NCBI GenBank assembly: GCA_009192285.1
Contig: CM018604.1
Span: forward strand, 5,427,746 to 5,491,745
DNA from: Morchella semilibera
Lineage: Eukaryota; Ascomycota; Pezizomycetes; Pezizales; Morchellaceae
DNA: 64,000 bases
Direction: 5' to 3'
The notes below the pieces were generated by a model. The model was not told the origin of the DNA. It saw nothing but the letters and a program-made list of their open reading frames with translations, and ran no database searches. The first letter of the stretch is position 1. Each line of letters opens with the position of its first letter. A program made the position numbers and the translations under genes. Below are positions 12,068 to 24,183 of the stretch, piece by piece.

Positions 12068-12914
12068 ATGATGTCCTCAACTACCGACAGTGATCCTTTC
12101 ATCCAGTTTCAAAGGTAGTTTTTACTTCTATACCTTCGCAAGCTACCTAGACTGACTAGACTGACCAATGAGCGCACAGTGACGTCCTCTCCCTCCTCGA
12201 AACCACCCGCCAGTCCTTCTCCTCCTACTTGCGAATCCGCTCTCTAACACCTTCACTTACCTCGCCCGAGCTTGCCTCTGCCTACTCGGACCTCACTCAA
12301 AATCTCACCGACCTCCAGGCCGATTTGACAGACCTCCAAGCTTCTGTCGGTGCGATCGAACAGGATCCCTACAAGTTCGGTCTCGATGTCCCCGAGGTAG
12401 TACGGCGTCGGAGATTTGTAGATGAGGTCTCAAACGAGGTCTCGGATATCCGAGAGGAGTTAGCAAAGCACTCGCCTGGCAGCGGGGCGGGTGGGAGTAG
12501 CTATCCTGGAGGTGGAGGAGGCACAGATGCGGATGAGGCGTACACGCAGTTCAATCTGCAGCAGCAGCAGGAGCTACTGGCGGATCAGGATCTGGCACTA
12601 GAGGATGTGAGTAGGACTGTGGGTAACCTAAGGGAACAGGCACATGAGATGAATAGGGAGCTTGAAGAGCAGGCAGAGATGCTGGACGGCGTAGACAGGG
12701 ACGCAACGAGGGTAGAGGATAAACTCAGGAAGGGCGTAAGAGATTTAAATGGGTTTATTAGAAAGAATGAAGGTATAAATTGCTCGCTTTTCCGTTTTAC
12801 TCTTGGGTGTGAGCACTAATTATGATGTGAGTACCAGACACGGCGAGCTCGTGCTGTATTGCGTTGTTAATATTAGTACTAATAATCTTACTGGTATTGG
12901 TACTGATTTTATAG
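12068..12914 (+). CDS. tlg1: Qc-SNARE of the Tlg1/syntaxin-6 family
   Basis: Three exons: 12068..12114, 12180..12772 and 12838..12914, with two 65-nt introns (CTGAC and CTAAT branch sites). The product has 238 residues. An N-terminal three-helix region (SDVLSLLETTRQSF...) is followed by a Gly-rich linker (SGAGGSSYPGGGG) and then a SNARE heptad region around residues 155-215 (EDVSRTVGNLREQAHEMNRE...). A C-terminal tail anchor encoded by exon 3 (SSCCIALLILVLIILLVLVL) ends one residue or so before the stop. This order is diagnostic of syntaxin 6/10 and yeast Tlg1, which drive endosome-to-trans-Golgi fusion. The paired cysteines before the membrane span are possible palmitoylation sites. The first of two tandem ATGs was chosen; the second (12071) is equally possible. 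Confidence 0.93.
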
Positions 12915-13495
12915 TAATAATCTCCACTCCTTTTCTTTTGCTGTTATGTGCATGTAGTGTTTTCTTTCTACCTTGCTTTTTTCCTGGAAGGCGTAATATC
13001 GGGGTTTCTGGTAGGAGTTTATGTTCCACGCCCGCTCTGAGGGAGGTAGTGCTATTGGGTTGCTTAAAGCTAAATGGCAAAAAAAAATATGTAATAATAG
13101 GTTCAACATATGGAGTACATTGCGGTTCCTTGGGGAGCTGCAACCGGGGCCCGGATACAATGAATCAGAACACCTGAATTCAGGTCTAGCGCCCAGGCCT
13201 TGACGTACAGGTGTGCAAACAAGGTAAACTAAAATCACCAAAAAATCATCTTTTCTTATAAATTCATGTCATAGCAATACTCATTTATTTTTATTCCTCC
13301 CAGCGATATCGGACCCCTTAAAGCTATCTGTCCCTCTAGATGGATAATCCGAGGTGTTTGGTCAGGTAAAAAAAAACAATTGAAATCCTTGATACATTAT
13401 ATATATGAAGTTAAGAACGGTGTTTTTTTTTTTCATCAAGCTGCATCTCATATGATATATACTAACTTGCTATCCTCGCCAATCCTTATAAGAAC
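12915..13495. other. Convergent 3' intergenic region
   Basis: This lies between the stop codons of the SNARE gene (+) and CFIm25 (-). It contains A and T runs (for example at about 13369 and 13425) that may serve as polyadenylation signals for both. Open frames here are the intron/3'-flank of the SNARE gene read in other frames. No gene is supported. Confidence 0.6.
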
Positions 13496-14494
<999 letters not shown>

Positions 14495-14838
14495 GGCTAT
14501 GAATTTGGCGATCTGAGGGGAGAAGACCCGAGGGGAAGTGAGGCGAATGAAGGAAAATTCTAAAACAATAGGATAGAAAGTCGCGTCCTCCCCAGGTGTC
14601 AGTGTAGCGCAGACAAGAGCTAAACAAAAGCCTCCAAGTTCCAACGAGTGCTCTAGCCTGCCAAGACATCCCTTATGTCATCCAATCACTGATACCAGCG
14701 CCAAGGTTGTTTTCCCAAATCTTTATCCTCAGTTTCAAGATAGCATATGAGGTCGACAAAATTCTACTAGTCCCACCAAGTTATATACGGTATACTCGGT
14801 ACTAAATCCGGGTTTTTCCCCTTGGTTACTCCACAAAA
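14495..14838. promoter_or_regulatory. Bidirectional promoter between CFIm25 and METTL25-type genes
   Basis: Only 344 bp separate the divergent start codons at 14494 (-) and 14839 (+), so both genes must share this control region. I see no clear TATA box or named operator. Co-regulation is an inference from the head-to-head layout. Confidence 0.5.
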
Positions 14839-16683
14839 ATGCCATGCCGCCAGACTCTCCCATACCCTCCTCAATTTACCTCCTCAGAGACCTACATACA
14901 ATCCTTGCTCGCCTTCTCACTCAATCCACTCTTCCAAATTCTTTGTGGTGGCGTCCACATTCTTGACTTCTTCACTCGCGACTCCCCAACTGCAGCTCTA
15001 CCTCTAGGAGTAGACTTGTACCATACCATCCTTCCAATAGAATGGATATCCTACTTTACCACCAAATCGCTCGACGAAATACTGGAGCTAGTACTACACA
15101 CAGAAATTATAGGCATTGAATCAAGCTGCCCAGAGACTCTAAAGGCTTTTATAACAGATGTGAGGGCACATTCGCTACAACGGCAGTTTGAATGCAGACA
15201 TAGGGAGCGCAAAGTGCCGCGAAAAAGTATGGGGGTCGGGCGCAAAGGCGGGGAAGAGTGGGCATTGAATGCGGGGATGAAGCCAAAGAAAATACATGAG
15301 GTATGTGTCGCAAAAAATGTACATAGACAATGTAATTCGAATATAAGTTTTCTTACCACTGGTGGAAGTCTGTGCCCTGCGTAGGTTGAGAACTTTTCGG
15401 AATTCGTGGATAATTTGGTGGTAGATATTGCGGAGAAGAACCCAGATGATAGGATCACACATATTCTAGATTTCGGGTCCGGGCAGGCTTATTTATCGAG
15501 GACTCTAGCGAAAAAATATAACCATCATGTTGTTGGTATTGAGTCGAGAACGGCAAATATCGATGGCGCGAAGGAAATGGATGAGAGATTCGATAAATTG
15601 GCCAAGAAAAGGGAGATACAGAGGAAGAAGGACAAGAAACAGGGGGAGCAAGGCTTTGAAGGGAGATCAATCGAGGGTGGTGGGACAAGTGGTTCTCTTC
15701 AGTATATCGAGAAACGCATTGAGGACGGGAACTTGAACGAAGTTGTTCGTGAAATTAAAGACCTAAGTATTTCGAGGAAAAATTCTGAGGATGAACCATG
15801 CGTCGATAATGAAAGCTGCAAAAACGGGGAATTCAAATCGATGAATAGTGACCAGGTGCAAAATGAGATTAATGGGGCTGTAAAGAATAAGGATAAACGA
15901 CTTCTTCTAATCTCCCTGCATTCCTGCGGAAATCTTGTTCACCATGCCCTTAAGGCTTTTATCGCAACCCCTGAGGTAAAGGCCGTCGCTTTAATAGGTA
16001 TTCTACCCCAGGATTCACATAGTCATCCCTACTAATATCTCTAAGGTTGTTGCTACAACCTTATGACAGAAAAGTTCGGCCCAACCTACAAACCACCTTA
16101 CCGTGATCTACACCCCCGGTTGGTTAAAACCTCAACCTCCACCGATCCCCACGGCTTTCCACTCTCTAACCTCCTTACTGACAACTCTGTCTCACTCAAT
16201 ATAACCGCACGAATGATGGCCTGTCAAGCGCCTCAGAACTGGACCCAAGAAACCTCTTCTGGCTTCTTCACCCGCCATTTCTTCCGTGCCCTCCTCCAGC
16301 GAATTTTTGCGGACAAGGGACTCATTTCCCCGGATGGCGGTGAACCAGTCATCATTGGGTCATTGAGGAAAAAGTGCTACGAAGATTTTGCGTCATATGT
16401 GACTGGGGCGATCTCTAAACTAGGGTGGGAGAATAAGCTCAATATAACGACAGAGGAAATTAAGGGGTATGAAAAGAGGTTTGGCGATAGGAAGAAAGAT
16501 CTGAGTGTTTTGTGGTGCTTGATGGCCTTCTGTGCAGGTGTGGTGGAGAGTCTAGTGGTCGTAGATAGGTTTGCATATCTTAATGAAGCAAAGGAGAGGG
16601 GAGAGCTGAGAGAGTGTTGGGTGGAAGCTGGCTTTGAGTATAGCGAGAGTCCGCGGAACTTGGTCGTTGTTGGTGTTAGGTAG
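14839..16683 (+). CDS. METTL25/RRNAD1-family methyltransferase
   Basis: Three exons: 14839..15300, 15385..15997 and 16046..16683, with introns of 84 and 48 nt. The product has 570 residues. A Rossmann SAM-binding motif I (ILDFGSGQAYLSRTLA) starts around residue 175, following the family's helical N-terminal region. After a low-complexity Lys/Glu insertion come the LLLISLHSCGNLVHHALKAF and VALIGCCYNLMTEK blocks, then LNITARMMACQAPQNW and a C-terminal helical part. This combination is the Methyltransf_32 architecture of METTL25, METTL25B/RRNAD1 and fungal homologues. The substrate cannot be read from the sequence. The first ATG downstream of the shared promoter was used. The 48-nt intron 2 is among the shortest in the window and splices inside the CCYN-containing block, which supports the model. 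Confidence 0.88.
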
Positions 16684-16976
16684 AGATTCACATTGATAAC
16701 AGAGATGGAGGGATACTTTGATGAGTCAATTAGCTCGATGTCTTTAGAGCATGGAACCACCATCCGGTGCAAGCAGAACATGTTATTAGTTGGCTTGCGA
16801 TTCTCTGCAGGTAGCATGTATGCTGAATCAATGATAGGCGAGTGATATTTTGTGACTATCAATAGTGTGTTAAAGGCGGGTAGCCAATTAGCTTCCAGAA
16901 CCGAAGCGTCTTGCCGACCCAAGATCATCAGCGTGGGCAAGTTATCAAGTGTTATTACATGACAACCCTAACCCTA

Positions 16977-16994
16977 GAAGGTTCGAGAAGCTTC
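16977..16994. promoter_or_regulatory. Heat-shock element, four perfect units
   Basis: The sequence GAAGGTTCGAGAAGCTTC is a perfect run of four alternating GAA/TTC units with 2-bp spacing (GAAnnTTCnnGAAnnTTC), the optimal site for an Hsf1 trimer. It lies about 150 bp upstream of the TATA-like box. Confidence 0.9.
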
Positions 16995-17025
16995 GATGAC
17001 GTAAGTAATCACACCATATCACTCG

Positions 17026-17038
17026 GAAGTTTCTCGAA
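17026..17038. promoter_or_regulatory. Heat-shock element, three perfect units
   Basis: GAAGTTTCTCGAA gives three perfect alternating units (GAAnnTTCnnGAA). A fourth unit (TTC at 17042) follows with an extra base of spacing. It lies 32 bp downstream of the first element. Confidence 0.85.
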
Positions 17039-17144
17039 GAGTTCGGGTGCTTTTTTTTTTTTTTTACTTCATTAATTACATAAGAGTTCGAGTGCTATCG
17101 AGAGAGTTCTACGGACACATGAGAATAAAGAAGTCAAAGAGTTC

Positions 17145-17152
17145 TATTTAAA
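17145..17152 (+). promoter_or_regulatory. TATA-like box
   Basis: TATTTAAA lies 193 bp before the Hsp20 ATG and about 107 bp downstream of the second heat-shock element. A 5' UTR of roughly 150 nt is implied. Confidence 0.55.
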
Positions 17153-17217
17153 CCCGTCGAGCTTCCCTTCGGCCCCTATCTTCATTCTTCAGTTTCGAAC
17201 ACTTCATCAAGCGTATC

Positions 17218-17220
<3 letters not shown>

Positions 17221-17248
<28 letters not shown>
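17221..17248 (+). repeat. (AAGC)7 microsatellite in 5' UTR
   Basis: Seven tandem AAGC units lie between the TATA-like box and the start codon of the small heat-shock gene, so they are probably transcribed. Copy number is likely variable. Confidence 0.85.
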
Positions 17249-17337
17249 TTTCAAAATCAAAGCACAAGTACTCTATCCTACTCCCAAACATCTTATTTCT
17301 AAGCCTTCAAAGCTCAATAGTCAGTAATACAATCAAA

Positions 17338-17910
17338 ATGCCATTCTTCTCGCGCTACCACACTCCCACCTCCGCCTTCCCATCTGACGTTTTCCGTCTC
17401 CTCGACGAACTCAACCAAGCATCTGCTCCAACTACGGGCTCCGGTGGTAACAAACGCGCCTTCTCCCCAAATTTCGATGTCCACGAAACCGACTCCGCCT
17501 TCATTCTCGAGGGCGAACTTCCTGGCCTCGACGATAAGAGTAAGCTCAACATTGAATTCACGGATAATAATACCCTTCTAGTCCGCGGCAGAATTGAGAA
17601 GTCAGTCACGAGATCCTCACCAAGTACCGAGAAAAAGCCAACCGAGGCAAGTGAGGGTGAGAATAGTAAGGAGGATAACCAAGTCGCAAAACAGGCGGAT
17701 GACAGCCAGAAGCAAGTGTCGAAGCAGCAAGATGGGCAGCAGCTGAGGTATTGGGTTTCGGAGCGCACTGTAGGGGAGTTCCAGAGATCTTTCTCATTCC
17801 CCGGAGGTGTTGATATCGAGAATGTCAAGGCGAGTCTGGAACATGGGCTTTTGAAGATTGTGGTTCCAAAGAAGGAGGTTGTTAAGGGAAGGAGGGTCGA
17901 AATCTCGTAA
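17338..17910 (+). CDS. Small heat-shock protein, Hsp20/Hsp30 class
   Basis: This is a single exon of 190 residues. It begins MPFFSRY, the typical start of fungal Hsp30-type proteins. The alpha-crystallin domain runs from about residue 40 (FSPNFDVHETDSAFILEGELPGL) to the end. The GxL motif is GLLKIVVPK near the C-terminus, preceded by GEFQRSFSFPGGVD. A charged Lys/Glu/Gln linker of about 55 residues (about 90-145) interrupts the domain, as is common in filamentous fungi. It is an ATP-independent chaperone that holds unfolding proteins in the cytosol under stress. Control by Hsf1 is strongly indicated by the perfect heat-shock elements upstream. Confidence 0.95.
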   Translation: MPFFSRYHTPTSAFPSDVFRLLDELNQASAPTTGSGGNKRAFSPNFDVHETDSAFILEGELPGLDDKSKLNIEFTDNNTLLVRGRIEKSVTRSSPSTEKKPTEASEGENSKEDNQVAKQADDSQKQVSKQQDGQQLRYWVSERTVGEFQRSFSFPGGVDIENVKASLEHGLLKIVVPKKEVVKGRRVEIS

Positions 17911-18501
17911 TTATGTTTCTTTGCTTGTTTTAATTTCCTTAATTATTTCTATGATTACATTTAGTGTTCTGTATTGGTGGGCCGGTCTTGAGACTTTCAT
18001 TCCTTTAACTGCTTGCAATTGCAAATTAGTAGCTGTTTTTATATCTGCGGGTCTCTATTGTAGCTAGTTTTTTGTTTTATCTTAGTGGAGTAATTGTCAC
18101 TCTTTTACTGAAATAAAATTTCATCCATACTAAGTAGGTGTTCGGAGTCTAATGTGAAACGAGGTCGCAACACACAACTGATCTTAATCCAAAGAATACC
18201 AAATATATTAAGCCACTCGAAAGCACTTTGGGCTGTGAACTTTGAACCAAATATTTCCTAAGTACATGTAAGTACTTGACGTGGGAAAAAGAACCTTTCC
18301 TCTATCAGTAATACATGTAGTATCGTTGCTATTAATTAGAGTGCTAATTGAACGTGTTTTCTTGGCGCCAAGAGAGAAGACAGAGCCGCAACTCCGAAGT
18401 TTACCTTCACGCCTTTAGGGACTGCACAAGTGCCCCACTATAGTAACTTCCACCCTGCCACCACCTTCTTCCCCTCTATTGGTCGAATAACAGTAATTGA
18501 A
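17911..18501. other. Intergenic region
   Basis: It holds the T-rich Hsp20 3' flank, two TACATGTA palindromes (18263, 18312) and the promoter of the APC/C gene. No gene is seen. Confidence 0.6.
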
Positions 18502-20612
18502 ATGCTTCCCGCAACTGCTCCGTCTGTTTCAGACGAAACCGCTATAACTAGCCGAAAGCGCGGGAATCAAGCCAGAGTCTCCGCAAATCCGAAAATGGAA
18601 GAGTTCCTCAAGAGCTGGAGGCAGGATGCACTGAACAAGCATCAATATGACGCCGCGATATTCATCGGAGATAAACTGCTAGCTTTGACAGGTAGCCCCG
18701 CTCAATTCCTGCCTCTCTAAAGCTTCCTTTGCTAAGAATCTACTCCTCCAAACAGGTGACCCGAAAGACGCATTCTGGCTTGCACAAGTGCACTTCAGCA
18801 CTGGTCATTATAATAGAGCCCAGAGCTTCTTAACAAGGAATGACCTTATCACCCGGTCCACCTCATGTCGCTACCTTGCTGCTCTATGTTTGATCAAACA
18901 ATCAAAGTACGACGAAGCTCTCAATGTCCTTGGCGATAAGAATCCTACCCATCTCGTCTCAGGCTCTTCATCTACAGGTAGCCGACGCCGTGCACCCTCT
19001 AAAAGTAATAAAGACCGAGAGGATCCAGGGAGCAACATTAAATTCGAAGCGGCAATGTGCTATCTTCGAGGTCTCGTATATGCCAAGCAGAATGCATTCG
19101 ACAAGGCAAAGGAATGCTACAAGCTTGCGGTCCTTATAGATGTGAAATGCTTTGAAGCCTTTGACCAACTGATGAAGAATTCACTCATGTCACCTGATGA
19201 GGAGTGGTCATTTTTGGAGTCTCTGGATTTCGAAGGCATCAACTCTGATGGCGAGGAACCTGGCCAACAAGCCGAATTTGTAAAAATGCTATACACTACC
19301 CGTTTGAGCAAATACAAGAACCCTATGTCCTTCAACAATGCTACGGAAACATTGGCAGAGAGGTATAATCTTCGACAGAATGCCGATTTGATCCTTTCCC
19401 GGGCAGAGCTTCTATTCACTCAATGCAGATTTAAGGAATGCCTGAGCCTTTGTGAAAATGTCATTGAAGATGACAACTACAACTTTGCTGTTTACCCTCT
19501 CTATCTTGCTTGTCTTCATGAATTAAATATGAAAAACAAGCTCTTCCTAATATCTCATGACATGGCTGATAATTATCCCGAAGAGCCCGTAACCTGGTTA
19601 GCCGTTGGCGTCTATTACCTAACTACTGGAAAGATTGCCGAAGCGCGTCGTTTTTTCTCCAAAGCTTCAATGATGGACCCACATTTTGGACCTGCCTGGA
19701 TTGGATTTGCGCATACGTTTGCAGCTGAAGGAGAACATGACCAGGCTATCTCAGCGTACTCTACTGCTGCACGATTATTTCAAGGAACTCATCTTCCTCA
19801 GCTCTTCCTAGGAATGCAACATCTTCAACTAAATAATATCACTCTGGCGGACGAATACCTTAACAATGCCTTTATATTATGCAAATCTGACCCTCTATTA
19901 TTAAACGAGCTCGGTGTCGTATTCTATCACAAAGAACATCTCAAAGAGTCGATTCAACTATTTACCAAGGCTCTTGAAATTGCCGACGAAATTGAAAGCG
20001 ATCCAAAGGCATGGGTTGCCACCAGGGCAAACTTGGGACATGCTTATAGGAGACTAGAGCTTTTCGATAAGGCTCTCGATGCATTTGAAGAAGTTACGAG
20101 ATCTGGGGAAGGGAGAGACGCAAATATATATAGTGCAGTGGGGCTTTGTCAACTGCAGCTGGCAAGACCTTGGGATGCAGTAGTTAGCCTGCATGAGGTA
20201 CTACCCCCCTCTATTCATACTTAAGGTTTTAGCTAACAAGTTTCAGGCGTTAGCTATATCCCCACAGGACCCTATAGCAACTGAACTTCTAGAGAAGGCA
20301 CTTAAAGAAAACGCCAATACGGACGCACTTTTCCAGACCACTGTTTTTGCGGATGGAGAAATTGTTGTGCAAGACGAAGAAGATGTGGAGTTCTTATTAC
20401 ATGAACGTGTGTTACGTAGTAAGCTTAAGGCCAAAGCTGTGGCTGCCGGTGGGGGTCATCGGTATGGTGGGGACGGTGGAGAGTCAAGCACTCGTAATGG
20501 CAGGCGGGGAGACCCAGCTTCTGGGGAAAGGAGAAGATTAGGCGACGTCACAAGCAATTACCAGGAGGTTGGTGGGGAAAGTATGGATCTCAGTGACGAT
20601 GATGAACTGTAA
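18502..20612 (+). CDS. cut9: Anaphase-promoting complex subunit Cut9/CDC16 (APC6)
   Basis: Three exons: 18502..18691, 18756..20197 and 20247..20612, with introns of 64 and 49 nt. The product has 665 residues. The body is a superhelix of TPR motifs. Recognisable units include EEPVTWLAVGVYYLTTGKIA, DPHFGPAWIGFAHTFAAEGE, DPLLLNELGVVFYHKEHLKE and KAWVATRANLGHAYRRLELF, in the order and spacing of Cut9/CDC16. CDC16 is a homodimeric scaffold in the TPR lobe of the APC/C ubiquitin ligase that triggers anaphase and mitotic exit. The N-terminus and the Gly/Arg-rich tail after about residue 585 are variable, ending in an acidic SDDDEL. The ATG at 18502 precedes the conserved FLKSWRQDAL helix. Confidence 0.96.
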
Positions 20613-22727
20613 GGTACTAAACGCGCTTGCCTGAGAACCCCTATCCTATAGTTATTGAAGGGCCGACATTACCATTGTTTTTTTATTGTTATTTTTTTTC
20701 TTGCACACACCTATTCTCCACGGTTTTGGCTGGGCAAATACCAGAGTTTGTAAAATTTTATCGTTTCTTTTTACCCGAACCGTTAATAAGGGGCTGAGGG
20801 TTGAGGGTACGAACATGGAAGACACTTAGATATATTCTTACAATACCATTATTATATATATTTCTTTTGGATAAGTAAGTAGATTACAATCTGTACGGAA
20901 GTGGTAGTCATGAAAGAGGTACGCTTTCGATTTGTTTTCAAGTCTGTGTCACAGTCAATATAAATCCGATATCATGAGTCACGGACTTCTGACTTAATGC
21001 CAAACCGTAGACGGGTAAAGGCGTTCCACTTTCGTATTCGTAACGATAAGTATAATTCTGTGTCATTTCAGACTCCGTCCGTGCGGTCGCTTATTACCAT
21101 TATAGCAATTGTAGCGAGTGATCTGGCATGAACCCCTTACCCCTGAACCGAACACGTCGCCACCACCACATAGAGTAGAAACACAAAGCCACTTCCAGCC
21201 CCCCAAAAGGCCAGATAGAGTGACTACAGGGCATACCCTAACTCTTGGCAAAGGGGCAAAATTTGGCCGCCTCCTCAGGTATAAAAGGGCAGCTTCCCCC
21301 ACCCCCCTCTTCCCTCCCCATCCCGGTGCAAGGGCAAGATCGATAGCAGTGAAGATTCGTCTGAGCTTCGATTTTTGCTAGTTGAAAACTACAACTATGT
21401 TGACTGCTCTTGGTCTGCTTCGGCGGGCCAAGGAATTTTTGACCAAAATCCAGAGATCCTTGGGATTTCTTGCTTCTTTCTTTTGTCTCCAGGCCGCAGT
21501 GCGTGGGACAGATAGAAAAAAAAGGTTGGGTTTTTGGCTCTTTGTGGGTTTGGCTCTTTTGTCTGTGGGTGTTTGGCTCTTTTGTGGGTTTGGCTCTTTT
21601 GTTCTGTGGGTGTTTGGCTCTTGTGTGGGTGTTCGGCTGCTCCTCTGGAGCTATGAAAGACATTCCGAGATGAAGTTTCTCCTTCTCTTGATTCAGGCCG
21701 TCGCGCGTGGGTCTTTTGGAAGAGAACTCATCTGATGAGGATTTTCTATATGTGCGTCTATGTACACGCCCGCACCTTGTTGATCGCGTGAGTTGTTAAA
21801 GGAGCCCCAAACCTACAAACTCCCAGACGAAGAATCTCCCCTTTCCTCGCCTCACTAACAAAATGCATACCACGATCCCAAAACGCCTCCCCACACCCCT
21901 TACCATGGATGGTACGCCCATCTGCTCTGCAGCTATAGGATATAGAAACACGCGCTCTCCCGAACCCAACCCCCACGCGTCCCGTGAAACAGAGAAGAAA
22001 AAGCATCCTCCACCGGACAGAAAGAGCCCAAGCACTCTAAAACCAACATGACTGCCGAGTTCCGATCGTACCTACGCCAGTGTGGTGGTGGTGGTTGCGT
22101 TGGATCGTGGGTTTCTACTTTCTTTTCTTTTTCCGCCCTACCAGTTTGTACCAAAAAAAGCTATCACCACCGGTAGCACATTTTTGGTAGCAACCACCGG
22201 GGTGTATGTATAGAACCTTGAACATGGGCTCTAAATAATACATGTAATAAACGTTCAAGTTTACCAGCTAGAGTTCTGCCTGTTTGTAAGGGGGAGCCGG
22301 GGATACGAAGCTCTACCGTACCGTGCTCGGAGCAGCTTCGAGCTACATTGATGTAGGAATGGTGTAGGTACAAGTACATAGGTACCATGCGCCCACCCCC
22401 TACCAGCCAGCCTTGATGCCCGAAGTTAGGGTTAGTTTTGAAAGCACCTAGATCTGCGCTGCCCTCACGTCCGATCTCGTAAAGATGAGGGGTGGTTGGT
22501 GGGTTGGTGGAGGTGGTAGGGGGTGGGTGCGTCCCCTGCGTTTGATACATTGTATTGTAGGGCTGGGGAAATGATCGTATTACATGAACCCTTTTGTAGA
22601 CCACACGATATATCGGTTTGAAGGGTTGTTAAACAATGAATTCAGAAAGATAAACTTTTAGCTATACAAAAAAGAAAGAAGCCCAGAGAGAAAAAAAAAA
22701 CTGTAAATCTACATATTAGACTATATA
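20613..22727. other. Intergenic region with GT-rich repeat
   Basis: No supported gene. A frame at 21397-21735 is open but consists largely of the minisatellite-like GGCTCTTTTGTGGGT repeats. The frame at 22164-22604 (-) is low in evidence and lacks a domain. One TACATGTA lies at 22239. The last 60 bp are an A-rich 3' flank for NSA1. Confidence 0.5.
21530..21640 (+). repeat. Imperfect tandem repeat, about 19-22 bp unit
   Basis: At least five imperfect copies of TGTGGGT..TTTGGCTCTTT follow one another. If translated they give GFWLF/VGLALL-like hydrophobic repeats, but nothing else supports a protein here. Confidence 0.7.
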
Positions 22728-24183
22728 CTACACGATCCTCCTCTTTTTATCCCCGCCCGGGGGCTTCGACACCTTCTTCCTCTTTATCTTGACCAGGGCT
22801 TCTGTGTAGTCGCCCTGGTCCTTCTTGTCCAAGTCCTTATCATCCACCTCCTCCATCTCATCCCACACCTCAGCCTCCTCGTCCTTCTTCTTCTCCTCAA
22901 CGACAACCTTCTCGTCCTCGCTGTCCAGCACCACCACCGATGTGCCCTTCGTCTTGACATAGACCTTGCTTACTGTGTCTCTTTCCTCGCCCTCATACAC
23001 CCACAGGTACCTGTCGAAGCCAACGCCAGCCACCAATTCCCCTTCAGCAGCGGAGGCCAGCACCGCGCCGGTGCAGCCCTTGTAGATGCCGAGAGAGCGC
23101 CTCGTCTTTGTGCTGTGGAGCCCAAAGTGGCCGTTCTTGTCGCTGTAGATAAAGTGCAGCTCCTGCAGCGTGTTGGTAGTCTCGGGCGACTCCTTCGCCG
23201 AGGTCAGCGGCGCATCCGGATCAACAGGCGTCGCGGGGTGCAGCCTCAGCGTCAGGATCGGCGTGCGTGACAGCGTCTCTGTGAATACTGGGCGGCGGGA
23301 GACCACTGTATCGTATAGCCTGAGATGCGAGTGGTGTGTCGATACCGCCAGACGGTACGCCTCTGTCGTTGCTGGGGCCGGCATATGTCTTCGCCCCTTC
23401 CCTGGCACTGCCGCCGGGGGTGGTGGTGGTGGTGAGCACGGGAGGAAGATGACGTTTGAGATCCACACGGGGACCTCCAGGCCGAGCTTTGTGGGCTTGA
23501 CGTTCTTGGCCTTCCACACGGACTTCCACGCGGTCTTTCCATCGGACACGGAGCTCTCCCAGATCTCAACGTCGCGGTCCTTCCCGCCTAGCGCTACCGC
23601 CTTGGGGACCCCATCCCGCTGCTCGGCGTGTACGCCCATCGCCGAGAACTCGCCCGCGAAATCGTGACTGGAGACGGCGAGGGTGCTGGACTCCTCCGAG
23701 AACTGCGTGAGGAACTGCACATTGCCTGTAGAGGTCGCCGCGTAGAGCACTCCGCTGGCGGTATGGCCAAACCCGACGAAGTCCACATCTGCACCACCGG
23801 GGAGCTGGTGCGCGTGTAGTACCTGCTCCGCCTCTGGCGCCAGCGGCGACACCGTGGGGTCGAGGAAACGGATTAGACCGCCTTTTGAGGCTACTGCGAT
23901 CTGGATATGTTGGTCAGCTGGGAGAGGTGGAAGTTGCGGAGGAAGCACATACGATGCCGTCTCGGCCACGGAACCGCAGAACGTGCATTGCTTGTACTGT
24001 GGCATTTCTGTTTGGCTCGAGGAAGGAAACAATCTTCGCCCTGGCGGAGGTCTGGACGGAGGTGTCGATCCCGCGGGTGGTGGTGATCACTGTGGAGGAG
24101 TTAGCTTTGTATTGACGGATGGGAAGAAGAGTGTGGAATATACCTTTGACCTGGCCAACGTCGTCTCCAATTGCGAATTTCAT
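22728..24183 (-). CDS. NSA1: Ribosome biogenesis protein Nsa1 (WDR74 homologue)
   Basis: Three minus-strand exons: 24183..24144, 24089..23953 and 23900..22728, with introns of 54 and 52 nt. The product has 449 residues. The start MKFAIGDDVGQVK matches the Nsa1 N-terminus, followed by WD-type beta-propeller repeats such as GGLIRFLDPTV, GKDRDVEIWE, YRLAVSTHHSHLRLYDT and GFDRYLWVYE. The C-terminus is acidic (DEMEEVDDKDLDKKD) then basic (KIKRKKVSK...KKRRIV), a nucleolar-type tail. Nsa1 joins pre-60S particles with Rpf1 and Mak16 and is removed by the AAA-ATPase Rix7. A Pro/Ala-rich insertion at about residues 265-280 is a loop between blades. GC content is much higher than in the neighbours on either side. 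Confidence 0.93.

Larger units (their letters stand above)
16684..17337 (+). promoter_or_regulatory. Heat-shock promoter and 5' leader of the small Hsp gene
   Basis: This 654-bp spacer carries two strong heat-shock elements (16977-16994 and 17026-17038), a T-run at about 17051, a TATTTAAA box at 17145-17152 and an AAGC microsatellite in the probable 5' UTR (17221-17248). A further degenerate GAGTTCGAG occurs near 17084. The layout is that of a stress-induced promoter controlled by Hsf1. Confidence 0.8.

Noticed and set aside
21397-21735. Open frame encoding a hydrophobic repeat protein
   Set aside because: It is produced by a GT-rich tandem repeat; there is no domain, no intron and no conserved features, so it is listed only as a repeat.
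22164-22604. 146-codon minus-strand frame
   Set aside because: Composition is irregular with Pro/Thr-rich sequence from simple repeats, there is no recognisable domain and it contains TACATGTA intergenic sequence.
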